NCBI GenBank assembly: GCA_036381835.1
Contig: DASVCA010000127.1
Coordinates: 1 to 18,458 of the forward strand
Direction of reading: 5' to 3'
DNA length: 18,458 nucleotides
Source of the DNA: DASULK01 sp036381835
GTDB taxonomy: Bacteria > Actinomycetota > Actinomycetes > Mycobacteriales > Micromonosporaceae
Part shown: one piece after another, positions 1-9,000 of the stretch
Numbering within the stretch: the first letter of the stretch is position 1
Layout: the number at the start of each line of letters is the position of its first letter
The notes under the pieces: model-generated
What the model was told of the DNA's origin: nothing
What the model saw: only the letters and a program-made list of their open reading frames with translations
Databases searched by the model: none
Program-made: the position numbers and the translations under genes

Positions 1-36
1 CCCCTAGGGTCCGGATCAAGCTCGAAGGGTCCAACC

Positions 37-450
37 ATGCCTCCTGCGAAGAAGGAACAGCCCAGCCTCGTCGACCAGCTCGCTGAGGACGCCGTCCCCA
101 CCGAGTACCCGGAGGGCGCTCCCGAACTGCTGCCGTTCCTGCAGCTGCGGCCTCGCTCGCGCCGCGCGGCGTTCAAGCGGCAGTACGCCGAGGTCATCGA
201 TCTCCAGAAGGAAGTCACCTCCCGAAGCAAGGGCGTCACCGAGAAGTCGTCCCCGTCCGCGCAGATGCGACTGGCCGCCGACCTCGACGACCTGTACGAG
301 CAGATCGACCAGCTGATGCAGTTGGCCGCCGTCGACGAGGCCGCGTACCGGAAGTGGGCGGACGAAGTCGACGACGAGACCTTGCTCGTCACGTTCAACG
401 TGTACGCGGCCAGGAGCCAGCCGGGGGAAGCGTCCAGCTCGGCGAGCTGA
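37..450 (+). CDS. Tail assembly chaperone, short (gpG-like) form
   Basis: This 137-residue acidic, mostly helical protein sits directly before the tape measure gene, the standard position of the siphophage tail assembly chaperone, which coats the tape measure during tail-tube assembly. The middle (about residues 45-110) is charged and helix-prone, with DDLYEQIDQLMQL as its clearest stretch. It ends in SSSAS at a TGA that lies inside a stem-loop just after a G-run, as expected for the zero-frame product of a G/GT frameshift gene. The ATG is preceded by GAAGGG, the same ribosome-binding pattern seen before the ATG gene at 11395. A TAG at bases 5-7 may be the end of the preceding gene (usually the major tail protein), but one codon is not enough to annotate it. 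The assignment rests on position, size and frameshift rather than on a diagnostic motif. Confidence 0.8.
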   Translation: MPPAKKEQPSLVDQLAEDAVPTEYPEGAPELLPFLQLRPRSRRAAFKRQYAEVIDLQKEVTSRSKGVTEKSSPSAQMRLAADLDDLYEQIDQLMQLAAVDEAAYRKWADEVDDETLLVTFNVYAARSQPGEASSSAS

Positions 451-851
451 TCGAGGAGCACGGGCAGGCGCTGCTGTACGACCTGGCCGCCCTGGGTGTG
501 GACCTGCGCGACCTGTGGCGGCCGGGGAGCACGGTGACGCCGCGCTATGTGCTCTGGCTCGTCGGGCAGCTGCCCCCGGATTCGGCGCTCGGCGCCGCAC
601 ACCAGGGCGGGCCTGAGTTCCGCTCCTGGACACCACAGAACTACCTGCTGGCCGCCGCGGTGAACCTGCTCGCCGCGGCGAACAGGCAGAGGGCCGGGAA
701 GCGGTCGAGCAAACCGCTGGTCACCCCGCCGAGGCGGAAGCAGAAGGCCCGCGTGATCCCGCTCGACCAGATCGCGCGCCGGCAGCGCGAGCAGGGCATG
801 TTCCGCGCGGCCGCCGAGCAGTCCACGCAGGAACCCAACACCGACAGCTGA
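37..851 (+). CDS. Tail assembly chaperone, -1 frameshift fusion (gpGT-like)
   Basis: The second chaperone frame has no convincing start of its own. It is open in the -1 frame across the end of the first gene and runs to TGA at 849-851. Slippage near 423-429 would join about 130 residues of the short form to about 141 residues starting GSVQLGELIEEHGQ, giving a protein of about 271 residues. The added T-like part starts acidic and helical and ends Lys/Arg-rich (PPRRKQKARVIPLDQIARRQ), which suits a segment that contacts the tape measure. In lambda, the equivalent GT form binds both gpH and the tail tube protein. Coding quality moves cleanly from one frame to the other at this junction: GC-rich third positions continue in the new frame. 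The exact slip codon is inferred. The fusion itself is well supported by position just before the tape measure, with 22 nt between the two genes. Confidence 0.78.
423..449 (+). promoter_or_regulatory. Programmed -1 frameshift site with stem-loop
   Basis: Zero-frame codons read CCG GGG GAA GCG. The heptamer GGGGGAA (423-429) lets a glycine tRNA re-pair perfectly on GGG after moving back one base; the A-site re-pairing (GAA to GGA) is weaker. After a 5-nt spacer, CAGCTC-GGC-GAGCTG (435-449) forms a perfect 6-bp stem with a 3-nt loop, and the zero-frame TGA (448-450) overlaps its 3' side. A slippery run plus a nearby stem-loop is the classic layout for tail chaperone frameshifting. The site is read directly from the sequence; its efficiency is unknown. 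Confidence 0.72.
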
Positions 852-873
852 ACAGCGAACCGGAGGTGATCGC

Positions 874-3800
874 GTGGCGGGCGCTGGCGGTGGTGGGCGT
901 GAAGTCGGGCGCGTCTACGTCAAGGTCGTCCCGGACACCGACGGCTTCCGGCGGGACCTCGCGGCCGAGCTCGAGGCGATCGAGAACTCGCTGAAGGTCA
1001 TCATCCCGGTCGAGTTCGACGTCGACACCGCGGGGCTGAAGACGCAGCTGGCCGCCCTCGAACGCTCGAAGATCACCATCCCGGTCGACATCGGCGACGG
1101 CACCGAGATCGAGCGCCTCCGCGCCCGCATCGAGGCGCTCGACCACGCCCAGGTCACGATCCCGGTTGACATCGGCGACGGCACTGAGATCGAGCGCCTC
1201 CGGGAGCGCGTTGAGGCGCTCGACGGGACCCGTATCCAGCTCGCGGTGTCGCTGCGCGGCGCCACCCGCGCGCTCAAGCAGCTTGCCACCCTCGAGGCGG
1301 CGGTCGCGAAGCTGGACGGCCGCAACATCAACATCAGGATCGATGTTGATGGCCTTGCCGGCGCGCTCACCCAGCTGGTCACGTTCGGCGGGCTTATCAA
1401 GGCGCTCCCCACTGGGAGCGGCGGCCCGATCGGCAGGCTGAATAGGAACTTCCTGAGGATGGCCACCCGCATCGGCGGCGCCGTCGTCCAGGTCGGGCAG
1501 CTCGCGGTGAGCATGCTGCGGGTCACGGGGATGGCCACTGGGATTGCCATTGCCGGGGCTGCCATCACCGCGGCGTGGGGTGGGATCTCAGCCCTCATCG
1601 CCACGATCCCGGCCGCGATCGCCCTCATCGGTGTGCCGTTGGCGCTTGTGCTGGCCGACACCGAAGAGCTCGGCAAGCGCATCGGCGACCTGTCGCCGAA
1701 GTTCCAGCAGCTGCGCAAGGACATCGCCGGCGCCCTCGCCGAGGGGCTCGCCCCCGCCCTCGAGACCCTCGCTGGTCAGGTGTTGCCGAAGGTCGGCGAG
1801 AACCTGACCGGCATCGCTCGAACGATGGGCGAGCTGGCCCAGCAGGCGGCCGCCTGGCTGGCCACCACCGAGGGCGTCAACCTGCTCAACGGTGTTCTCA
1901 CGAACGTCAAGACCACCATCGAGGGGATGAAGCCGGGCCTGGCCGACATCGGCCGGGCCTTCCTCGAACTGGCCAACCAGGCGTCCGCGTTCGACGTGCT
2001 CTCCGGAGCCGTGAACGCGTTCGGTGAGTCGTTCCGCGCGAACGTCACCTCCCTGATCGCCGACGGTCGCCTGCAGTCGGCGTTCGAGGGGCTGAAGGGT
2101 GTCCTCTCCGAGCTCGCCCGCGGCTTCTCCGACCTGGTGCACAACGGCATCCGGGTGTTCGCCGCCGCCGCTCCCGGTATCGAGAACTTCCTGAACAAGC
2201 TGCGGGACTTCTTCAACCGGTTCGACTGGGAGCGCATCGGCGCCGCGGTCGGCGGCGTGTTCGACGGTCTCGCCGAGACGCTCAGCAAGATCCCGCAGGG
2301 GACGATCGACAACATCACCGCGGCGTTCGAACGGCTGTCGCAGACCTTCCAGAACCCTGCGATCCAGCAGATGTTCGTCAACATCATCTCCGCGGCGCCG
2401 ATGGCGATCAACGCCATCAACAACATGGTGCAGGCGTTCGCCCGCGCGGGTTCTTTCCTCACCGGCCTGGCCAACGCCATCCAGGGCACCATCAACGTCA
2501 TCGGGACCGCCATCCAGGCTGCGGGTGACCCGGTCGGACTGTTGGCGGGCAAGTACAGCCAGGCGTTCTCGGAGGCGCAGGCGCAGATCGCGCTTGGGTC
2601 CACCCAGATCCAGCAGGCCTTCGCCTCCCTGGGTGAGGGCGTTCAGGGCCAGATCGAACCGATTCCCGGCCAGGTCGGCACCACGCTCGGCCAGGTCGGA
2701 CCCGTGGTCGCTGGCGCGGGGAACCAGGCAGCGAACGCGGCAGGCACCGCGTTCGGCCAGGTCGGACCCGCGGTCGATTCGGCGCTGCAGAACGTCCCGC
2801 ACTCGGTGGCCGGGCAGATGGACCCGGTGCCGTTGGCGGTGCGCGACACCCTCGGCCAGACCCCGCCGATGGTGGACTCGGCGCTCGGCCCGGTGCCCGC
2901 GCACGTGGCTGCCGCGCTGGCGAACATGTCGCCAGAGGTGGCGGCGGCGCTGGTGTCGGTGACCGACGCCTTCCAGACCGGGCTGACCCGGATGCCCGAG
3001 ATCGTCAACGCTGCGTTCACCGACCTGAACGGGCCGATCACGCAGGGCATGACGGGTCTCGCCCAGGCCGTGACTGACGGGTTCCCCGGCCTCGAGGGAT
3101 CGATGAAGGCTGGGATGGCGAACTTCGGCGCCGCGTTGGCGACGGAGTTCACGAACCTGCAGCCGGCCATCACCACCGGCATGGCCGGGTTGAACACCGC
3201 GGTTGAGGTCGGCTTCCAGTCGATGGCGGGCGCCGTCCGCAACGGGATGGTCGTCTTCCAGACCGCCATCAGCGGGGCGTTCGCCACCATGGCCCCGGCC
3301 GTTACCACCGGTATGGCTGGGTTGAACCTCGCCGTCGAGATCGGCTTCCAGTCCATGCTGGGCGCCGTCCGCAACGGGATGATCGTCTTCTCGACAGCGG
3401 TCGCCGAGGGCTTCACCACCATGGCCCCGGCCGTCACCACCGGTATGGCTGGGTTGAACCTCGCCGTCGAGATCGGCTTCCAGTCCATGCTGGGCGCCGT
3501 CCGCAACGGCATCCTCCTGTTCCAGCAGGCGGTCATCAACGGGTTCACCATGATGGCCCCCCTGGTGACCCAGGGCATGGCTGGGTTGAACCTCGCCGTC
3601 GAGATCGGCTTCCAGTCCATGGCGGCTGCCGCCACCAACGGCATCCTGCTGGTGCAGACCGCGATCACCAATGGGTTCATCCAGATCGGTGTTGTGATCA
3701 CCACAGCCATCGCTCAGTGGGCTGCGTTGATCTCGCTGGGGATGAACACCCTCACGAACACGGTGACGGTCGGGTTCCAGACGATGGCCGCCGCTGTCGC

Positions 3801-4578
3801 GAACGGGATGCTCGGCATCCAAACCCAGTTCCAAACCGGCTGGGCCACGATCGGGACCGGGCTGCAGGCTGCGATCGACAACTGCGTCAACATCATCACC
3901 ACCGGCATGAACAACATGCAGACCGCGGTGGAGACCGGCATGAACAACATCACCGCCGCGGTGGACTCCGGCATGCAGCAGTTCGTCGAAGCGATCAACA
4001 ACGGCGGGCAGCAGGCAGTTGACGCGATCAACAACGCGATCGCCTCCATGCTCTCCGCCCTCGACGCCGCGGTCGGCGACTTCTTCGCCGCCGGCGCCAA
4101 CATGGGCCAGGCCCTCGCCGATGGCTTGAACAGCAAGGCGGGCGAGGTGGAGGCTGCAGCCGCGCGGCTCGCCAACGCCGCCGCCGCCGCGGTCGCCGCC
4201 GCGGCGCAGATCCGCTCCCCCTCCCGGGTGTTCATCGCCCTCGGCGAGCTGATGGCCGCCGGTCTCGCCGCCGGGTTCGACACCGGGCAGACCGAGGTGG
4301 AGCGGTCCGGCCGCAGGCTCGTCAACACCCTGACCAACGTGATGGGCCAGGCGCAGGAGCAATTCCAGCTCGACGCTGGCGACGCGTGGTGGACCGACTT
4401 CTCCACTCGCGTCAACGCCGAGCTGGCGCAGAACGACACCCCCAGCCGGGCAGCGGCCACCGGAAAGGGCTCCGTGGTGATCAACCAGAACTTCAACGTG
4501 CCATCCGCCGAGCGGGCCTCCGACAAGGCCCTGCACGGCATGCGGCGCCTGGAAGCGTTCGGGCTGTTCGATGGCTGA
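874..4578 (+). CDS. Tape measure protein
   Basis: A 1234-residue protein after the chaperones; it sets tail length and is expected to line the tail tube. The GTG start is chosen because GGAGGT at 862-867 lies 6 nt upstream. The N-terminus holds beta-alpha repeats of about 25-27 residues (about 44-150, with TIPVDIGDGTEIERLR twice). A long hydrophobic stretch at about 218-261, rich in Ala, Ile, Gly and Val, is the usual membrane-active segment. Residues about 580-710 are Pro/Gly/Gln-rich with repeated GQVGP/GQT motifs. Residues 725 to about 945 carry 44-residue repeats with Phe at 22-residue spacing and Gly-Met pairs, a typical tape-measure hendecad-type pattern. IRSPSRVF at 1113-1120 is a common tape-measure C-terminal motif. 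At the roughly 0.15 nm per residue rule of thumb the tail would be about 185 nm long. The 3' end overlaps the Dit gene by 8 nt. Confidence 0.95.
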   Translation: MAGAGGGGREVGRVYVKVVPDTDGFRRDLAAELEAIENSLKVIIPVEFDVDTAGLKTQLAALERSKITIPVDIGDGTEIERLRARIEALDHAQVTIPVDIGDGTEIERLRERVEALDGTRIQLAVSLRGATRALKQLATLEAAVAKLDGRNINIRIDVDGLAGALTQLVTFGGLIKALPTGSGGPIGRLNRNFLRMATRIGGAVVQVGQLAVSMLRVTGMATGIAIAGAAITAAWGGISALIATIPAAIALIGVPLALVLADTEELGKRIGDLSPKFQQLRKDIAGALAEGLAPALETLAGQVLPKVGENLTGIARTMGELAQQAAAWLATTEGVNLLNGVLTNVKTTIEGMKPGLADIGRAFLELANQASAFDVLSGAVNAFGESFRANVTSLIADGRLQSAFEGLKGVLSELARGFSDLVHNGIRVFAAAAPGIENFLNKLRDFFNRFDWERIGAAVGGVFDGLAETLSKIPQGTIDNITAAFERLSQTFQNPAIQQMFVNIISAAPMAINAINNMVQAFARAGSFLTGLANAIQGTINVIGTAIQAAGDPVGLLAGKYSQAFSEAQAQIALGSTQIQQAFASLGEGVQGQIEPIPGQVGTTLGQVGPVVAGAGNQAANAAGTAFGQVGPAVDSALQNVPHSVAGQMDPVPLAVRDTLGQTPPMVDSALGPVPAHVAAALANMSPEVAAALVSVTDAFQTGLTRMPEIVNAAFTDLNGPITQGMTGLAQAVTDGFPGLEGSMKAGMANFGAALATEFTNLQPAITTGMAGLNTAVEVGFQSMAGAVRNGMVVFQTAISGAFATMAPAVTTGMAGLNLAVEIGFQSMLGAVRNGMIVFSTAVAEGFTTMAPAVTTGMAGLNLAVEIGFQSMLGAVRNGILLFQQAVINGFTMMAPLVTQGMAGLNLAVEIGFQSMAAAATNGILLVQTAITNGFIQIGVVITTAIAQWAALISLGMNTLTNTVTVGFQTMAAAVANGMLGIQTQFQTGWATIGTGLQAAIDNCVNIITTGMNNMQTAVETGMNNITAAVDSGMQQFVEAINNGGQQAVDAINNAIASMLSALDAAVGDFFAAGANMGQALADGLNSKAGEVEAAAARLANAAAAAVAAAAQIRSPSRVFIALGELMAAGLAAGFDTGQTEVERSGRRLVNTLTNVMGQAQEQFQLDAGDAWWTDFSTRVNAELAQNDTPSRAAATGKGSVVINQNFNVPSAERASDKALHGMRRLEAFGLFDG
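1003..1239 (+). repeat. Tandem beta-alpha repeats at tape measure N-terminus
   Basis: The core ATCCCGGT recurs at 1003, 1078 and 1159, spacings of 75 and 81 bp (25 and 27 codons). The last two copies are close at the DNA level and encode IPVDIGDGTEIERLR followed by R-x-EALD. The first is diverged, and a fourth, weaker unit may follow in the protein. The pattern alternates a beta strand with a short helix. Confidence 0.7.
3046..3705 (+). repeat. 132-bp tandem repeats in tape measure gene
   Basis: The GGC-ATG or GGT-ATG anchor recurs at 3046, 3178, 3310, 3442 and 3574, exactly 132 bp apart (44 codons). Two units are identical over 74 nt (3304-3377 and 3436-3509); the next shares a 45-nt identical core at 3577-3621. 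The first unit is strongly diverged, and degenerate copies continue beyond 3706. Each unit encodes GMAGLNLAVEIGFQSM followed by a second 22-residue half of similar pattern. Confidence 0.9.
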
Positions 4579-5404
4579 GGCGCTCACGATCAACGGGGTG
4601 TCGCTGGCCTCGTACGCGTTCATGGCCTCCGACATCTCGGGGCTCATGACGGCGCCCGGGAGGCGCGGCGAAAACGTCGCGGTGCCGAACCGGCACGGCC
4701 GGATCCGCACCTCCGGGAAGCGGTTCGACTCCACCGAGATCTTGATCCCGCTGTGGATCGTGGGCGCCGACCCGGACACGGGGGAGCTGCCCACGCTCGC
4801 CGAGGAGCTCGAGGAGTTCTTCGAGCGCCGCGATCAGCTGCTGCGACTGCTGTATGCCGACGAGCTGCTGATCAAGTACACGCGCCCGGACGGCAGCACC
4901 GTGCAGGCGTACGGCGAGGTAATCGACGTCCTCGACTTCACCCGCCGCCATGCCGAACCGCTCGCCCAGGTAAACGTGGCGATCGAGCTGTATGAAGCGT
5001 TCTGGGAGGACGAGGACAACGTCTCCCAGGAGATCAGTGGCGAGTCCGGTGTCGAGGTGGAGCTCACCGAGTTCGCCGCCGCCACCGCACCCATGTCCGA
5101 CCTGGTCATCACCGTGTTCGGGCCGTGCAACAACCCGAAGTTCCAGCACGGCGACTACTGGGTGCAGTACGAGGGCACGGTCGACGAGGGCTATCAGCTG
5201 CAGATCGACGTGGGGGAGTGGAGCCTCGGCCCCGGCACCGGCACCGTGTGGACCCCCAGCGTCGGCAACATCACGCAGGGCAAGCCGGGCCCGTGGCTCG
5301 AGCTGGATCCCACGGTCGACCCGTTCTCCATCACGTTCACGCACACCACCGGCGCGTCCGCCACCGCGACGATCATCGGCCGGCGCAAGTACCTGAGCCC
5401 GTAG
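4571..5404 (+). CDS. Distal tail protein (Dit-like)
   Basis: A 277-residue protein directly after the tape measure, the normal place of Dit, which forms the ring linking the tail tube to the tip complex. The N-terminal half (about 1-150) has the Dit pattern: a short strand, a DISGL segment, GRRGENVAVPNRHGRI, then IPLWIVGADPDTG and an acidic helix EELEEFFERRDQLLRLL. The second half (about 165-277) looks like the galectin-like beta-sandwich of actinophage Dit proteins, with YWVQYEG, an LQIDVG strand and a terminal ATIIGRRKYL strand. The ATG lies within the last codons of the tape measure gene (ATGGCTGA), so translation is probably coupled; no strong Shine-Dalgarno is visible. Family assignment rests on position and overall pattern. 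Confidence 0.82.
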   Translation: MAEALTINGVSLASYAFMASDISGLMTAPGRRGENVAVPNRHGRIRTSGKRFDSTEILIPLWIVGADPDTGELPTLAEELEEFFERRDQLLRLLYADELLIKYTRPDGSTVQAYGEVIDVLDFTRRHAEPLAQVNVAIELYEAFWEDEDNVSQEISGESGVEVELTEFAAATAPMSDLVITVFGPCNNPKFQHGDYWVQYEGTVDEGYQLQIDVGEWSLGPGTGTVWTPSVGNITQGKPGPWLELDPTVDPFSITFTHTTGASATATIIGRRKYLSP

Positions 5405-5413
5405 GAGAGATCC

Positions 5414-6013
5414 ATGACGTTCGGAAGCGACATCACGTTCGGCGAGGAGCCCGGCCGGCCGGTGGTGCACTACATCCGCGGTGCGAAGGACCGCGCCCTT
5501 GAGGCCGCCGCGCGGGCCGGTCTGCAGGTGATGGTCGGCCGCTACTCCGTGCACAAGTACCGCGGCGAGGTGGCCCCCGAGAACCTGTATGAGATCGTCG
5601 AGTGCCCTCCGAACCTTTTCCTCACCGCGGGCGTCACCCACATGTGGAAGCTGGTCACGGGCGACAGCACCGCGACCGCCCTGGACACCTCCAACGCCTA
5701 CCTCGCCGTCGGCGACAGCTCCACCGCCCCCACGGTGTCCGACACCGACCTCCAGGCCAGCACGAACAAGATGCGGAAGAAGGTCAAGAGCGACGGCATC
5801 ACCATCGCCAGCCGTCAGGTCACCTTCTCTGCCGAGTTCGGCACCAGTGACGCGAACTTCGAGTGGCTGGAAGTCGGCGTCGGCTGGGCCGCGTCCGGCT
5901 CCAACACCCTCCTGTCCCGCTCGGCGATCGCCTCCCCAGGCCTGGGCACGAAGGTCAACACCGCGGTGTGGGTTCTCAACTGGACGCTCGGCATCAGCAC
6001 CACCGCGGGCTGA
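5414..6013 (+). CDS. Small phage tail / fibre-type protein
   Basis: A 199-residue protein with AGGAGAGA just before its ATG, 9 nt after the Dit stop. The N-terminal 65 residues are a short mixed region (VVHYIRGAKD, GRYSVHKYRGEV). From about residue 75 it matches a pattern common in phage tail and fibre proteins: an AYLAVGDSSTAP strand, TDLQAS, a charged MRKKVKSDG stretch, an FSAEFGTSDANFEWLEVGVG segment, then LLSRSAIASPGLGTK and a final W-containing strand. It has no signal peptide or membrane segment. It sits between Dit and the hub gene, a place where most siphophages go straight from one to the other, so it is probably a tail-tip decoration. The precise role is unknown. Confidence 0.65.
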   Translation: MTFGSDITFGEEPGRPVVHYIRGAKDRALEAAARAGLQVMVGRYSVHKYRGEVAPENLYEIVECPPNLFLTAGVTHMWKLVTGDSTATALDTSNAYLAVGDSSTAPTVSDTDLQASTNKMRKKVKSDGITIASRQVTFSAEFGTSDANFEWLEVGVGWAASGSNTLLSRSAIASPGLGTKVNTAVWVLNWTLGISTTAG

Positions 6014-6042
6014 CGTAGAGCGACCGACGAGCGAGGAACAGC

Positions 6043-9000
6043 GTGGCGACGATCGTTCTTGTTGTCGCGGATGCGGGGTCGCTGACCACTGGCGACACGA
6101 TCCTGCGGGACCGCCTTGTCGCGGCCGGGCACAGCGTCGTGCTGCGCAGCGACGAGCAGGCCGAGTACGGCGGCAGCTACGACGGTGTCATGGTGTCCGA
6201 CTCCTGCTCGGGCGGCACCTTCGGCAGCAAGTACGACACCGTCGCCAAGCCGGGTATCACCTGCGAGAACGCGAGTTGGCGCCTCGGCACGTACTTGGGC
6301 GGGGTCGACGGCACCGACTGGGCGATCGAGAGCGTCGACGGCAACGGGGGCCTGACCGGCACGCACACCGTGTACGACTCGACGCAGTCGCAGCAGGGGA
6401 TCGACACCGACGACCTGCCCGCGGCGGCGACGGTGGTGGCGCGGCTGGCCGGGGAAGCCGATCACGGCACGTACGTCACCTACGAGGCGGGACAGCCGCT
6501 CACCAGCGGTAACGCGCCTGCGCGGCGTGTCTTTCTGCGGATCGGCGATGGCGCCATGGACAACCTCACCGCGACGGGCACCGCCCTGCTCGACGCGGCG
6601 ATCGAGTGGGCCTACGGTCCGGCGGGGCCGATCGAGAAGTCCGGCGGCGACACCGCGCGCGGCACCGAGTCCGGCGGCGTCACGGCCACCGCCAGCTCCG
6701 GTGAGACCGCCGTCGGTACCGAGTCCGGTTCGGCGGGACCCAGCGGCAGCGAAGAGGCGGTCGGCGAGGAGTCCGGCTACGTCGCCGAGGGGCGCTACGG
6801 GACCGACGAGCACGCCGCGGAGGAGTCCGGCGAGACGTCGGCGACGAACACCTCCGGTGAGACCGCAGTCGCGGCCGAGACCTACGACACCGAGGCCGAG
6901 ATCGACCCGCCGCTGCGGGAGGCGATCGCCGAGGAGAGCGGCCACATCGCCATCCCCGGCGGGGAGACCGCGATCGCGCTCGACGCGCACGAGCCGCCCA
7001 CGGAGGTCACCTCCACACCGCCGGCGCTGGAGGTCGTCCGCGGCCAGGAGGGCGGCTATGTCGTCCCCCGCTACGCCGAGCTCATCATCACCCTGTTTGC
7101 GGTCGACCCCGAGGACGGCACCCTCACGGTGCTGCCCGACTACAAGCAGCTGCGCCTCTCCCGCACGATCAACGCCAAGGGCGCCATCCAGGTCGACTAC
7201 CCCGCCGACGGCAGGAACTTCGACCTGCTCCGCGGCGCGGTCACCGACAACCGCGACCTCGAGATCGAGATCTGGTCGAACGGCAGCCCCGCCGGCGCGC
7301 TGCGCGGCTACCTGCAGGAGGCGTCCGGAGACGACGTCGCCGAGGACGGCAACTGGACGTTCGCTGGGTCGTTCCTCGAGGTCCGCACCGACGAGACCAT
7401 CATCTACCCGCAGGACCGCGGCGAGCAGGTCGTCGACCCCGACACCGGCGAGCTGACGTGGACGAACCCGAAGCGCGAGCTGGTCCTCAACGCGGACACC
7501 CCCGGCGCCGTCATGGCCACCCTGTGGCAGCAAGCCCAGGCGCGTGACGCCCTCGACGACATCGACTACGACTTCACCACCGAGCTCGACTCCAACGGCG
7601 ACGAGTGGGAAGGCACCATCACCGGGCGGTTCTCCCCGGGCACCACCTACACCCAGATGCTCGACCGCATGGTCGAGCTCGGGCTGTGCGAGTGGGCCAT
7701 CGTCTGGGACCCCGAGAACCAGCGAAAGACCCTCAAGCTGTGGAACCCCGACAGCCGCGGTGTCGACCTCACCGAGGGGATCCGGCCGGTGGTGCTGCGC
7801 CGTGGCAAGGACCTTCTCGACGCGCCCCGCAAGTGGTCGGTGCGCGAGGCCGGCACCCACCTGCTCGCGGCCGGGTCGGAGGGCCTCTACAAGGAAGCCG
7901 ACGACGACACCGCGCTCGCCCGCCGTGACCGCCGCGTCGAGCGGTACGCGTCGCTGAACAACGCCGCTGACGAAGGCGCCCTGCTGGCCTTCGCGCAGGC
8001 CGAACTCACCACCGTGGTGAAGGGCCTGCAGACCGTCGAACACGGCATCGGCATGCTGCCCGGCGAGCCCCGCCCGCTCATCGCCTACGACATCGGTGAC
8101 TGGGTCTACTCGATGACCAGCACCAGCCCGGAGAAGCTCCGGGTGATGCAGTGGGAGGTCGCGGTCGACGACCAGCGCCAGCTGACGGGGCGGGTCGCGC
8201 TGAACGATCTGTGGCGGAACGCCATGGAGAAGCTGCGCCGGCAGCTGAACGCGATCCAGTCCGGCGAGGCAGTGGTCGGCACCAGCGAGCCGTCACCGGG
8301 CACGGAGGACCGCACCCCGCCCGCCGCACCCGATGGGCTGACCGCGTCGTCGATCGCCTACACGGATCCGGCGCACACGCAGCCGCTGGCGATGGTGACG
8401 GTCGGCTGGAACGCGGTCACCACGAACGCGGACGGCGCGGACAACCCGCTCGTGCAGGCGGCGGTGTTCATCCTCGACAAGATCGAGGACGATGCGGCGA
8501 ACCCGCCTGAGCCGGACCCGGACCAGGAGGACGGCGGCCCGAATTACGACCCGTTCGACCCGGACACCTGGACGTGGAAGAACTGCCCGCAGATCGTGCA
8601 GGACTTCGCGGGGCAGGTCCGTGACCTGTGGGTGGAGGACGGCAGCCCCGACCCTGTCACGGACTGGCTCGAGGGCTACATCGCCGAGCAGTCGCAGACC
8701 CCGACCGCCGCCGAGGATGTTGCCGGGTACCTGGTGCGCTACAGCTTCCTCGGCCTCGAGCAGGTCGGTGGCATCCCGAGCTCGGACCCGTTCCCGGAAG
8801 AGGACCGGGCGTGGTGGTACGCCACGCCCCCGGATGGCACCTCGAGCACGTCGTTCTCGTTCGGTGGGGTGGACGCCGGGTCGCGGCTGCGGATCGAGGT
8901 GTGCGCATTCGACCGGGCCGGGAACCAGGGTGCCTGGTCGACGCTCGACCACGACTGCGTCTCCGACACCACCCCGCCGCCGGTGCCGTCCACCCCGAGC

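Noticed and set aside
1..7. End of a preceding gene (TAG at 5-7)
   Set aside because: Only one sense codon is visible; plausible as the end of the major tail protein, but not supportable.
1588..4794. Antisense open frame of over 1000 codons opposite the tape measure gene
   Set aside because: It mirrors the repeats and codon pattern of the + strand gene. High GC makes stops rare in this antisense frame; the product is Gly/His/Arg/Asp-rich with no domain pattern, and no start signal is evident.
5815..8043. Antisense open frame opposite the hub gene
   Set aside because: Low-complexity Arg/Gly/Val-rich shadow of a clearly coding + strand gene with recognisable domains.
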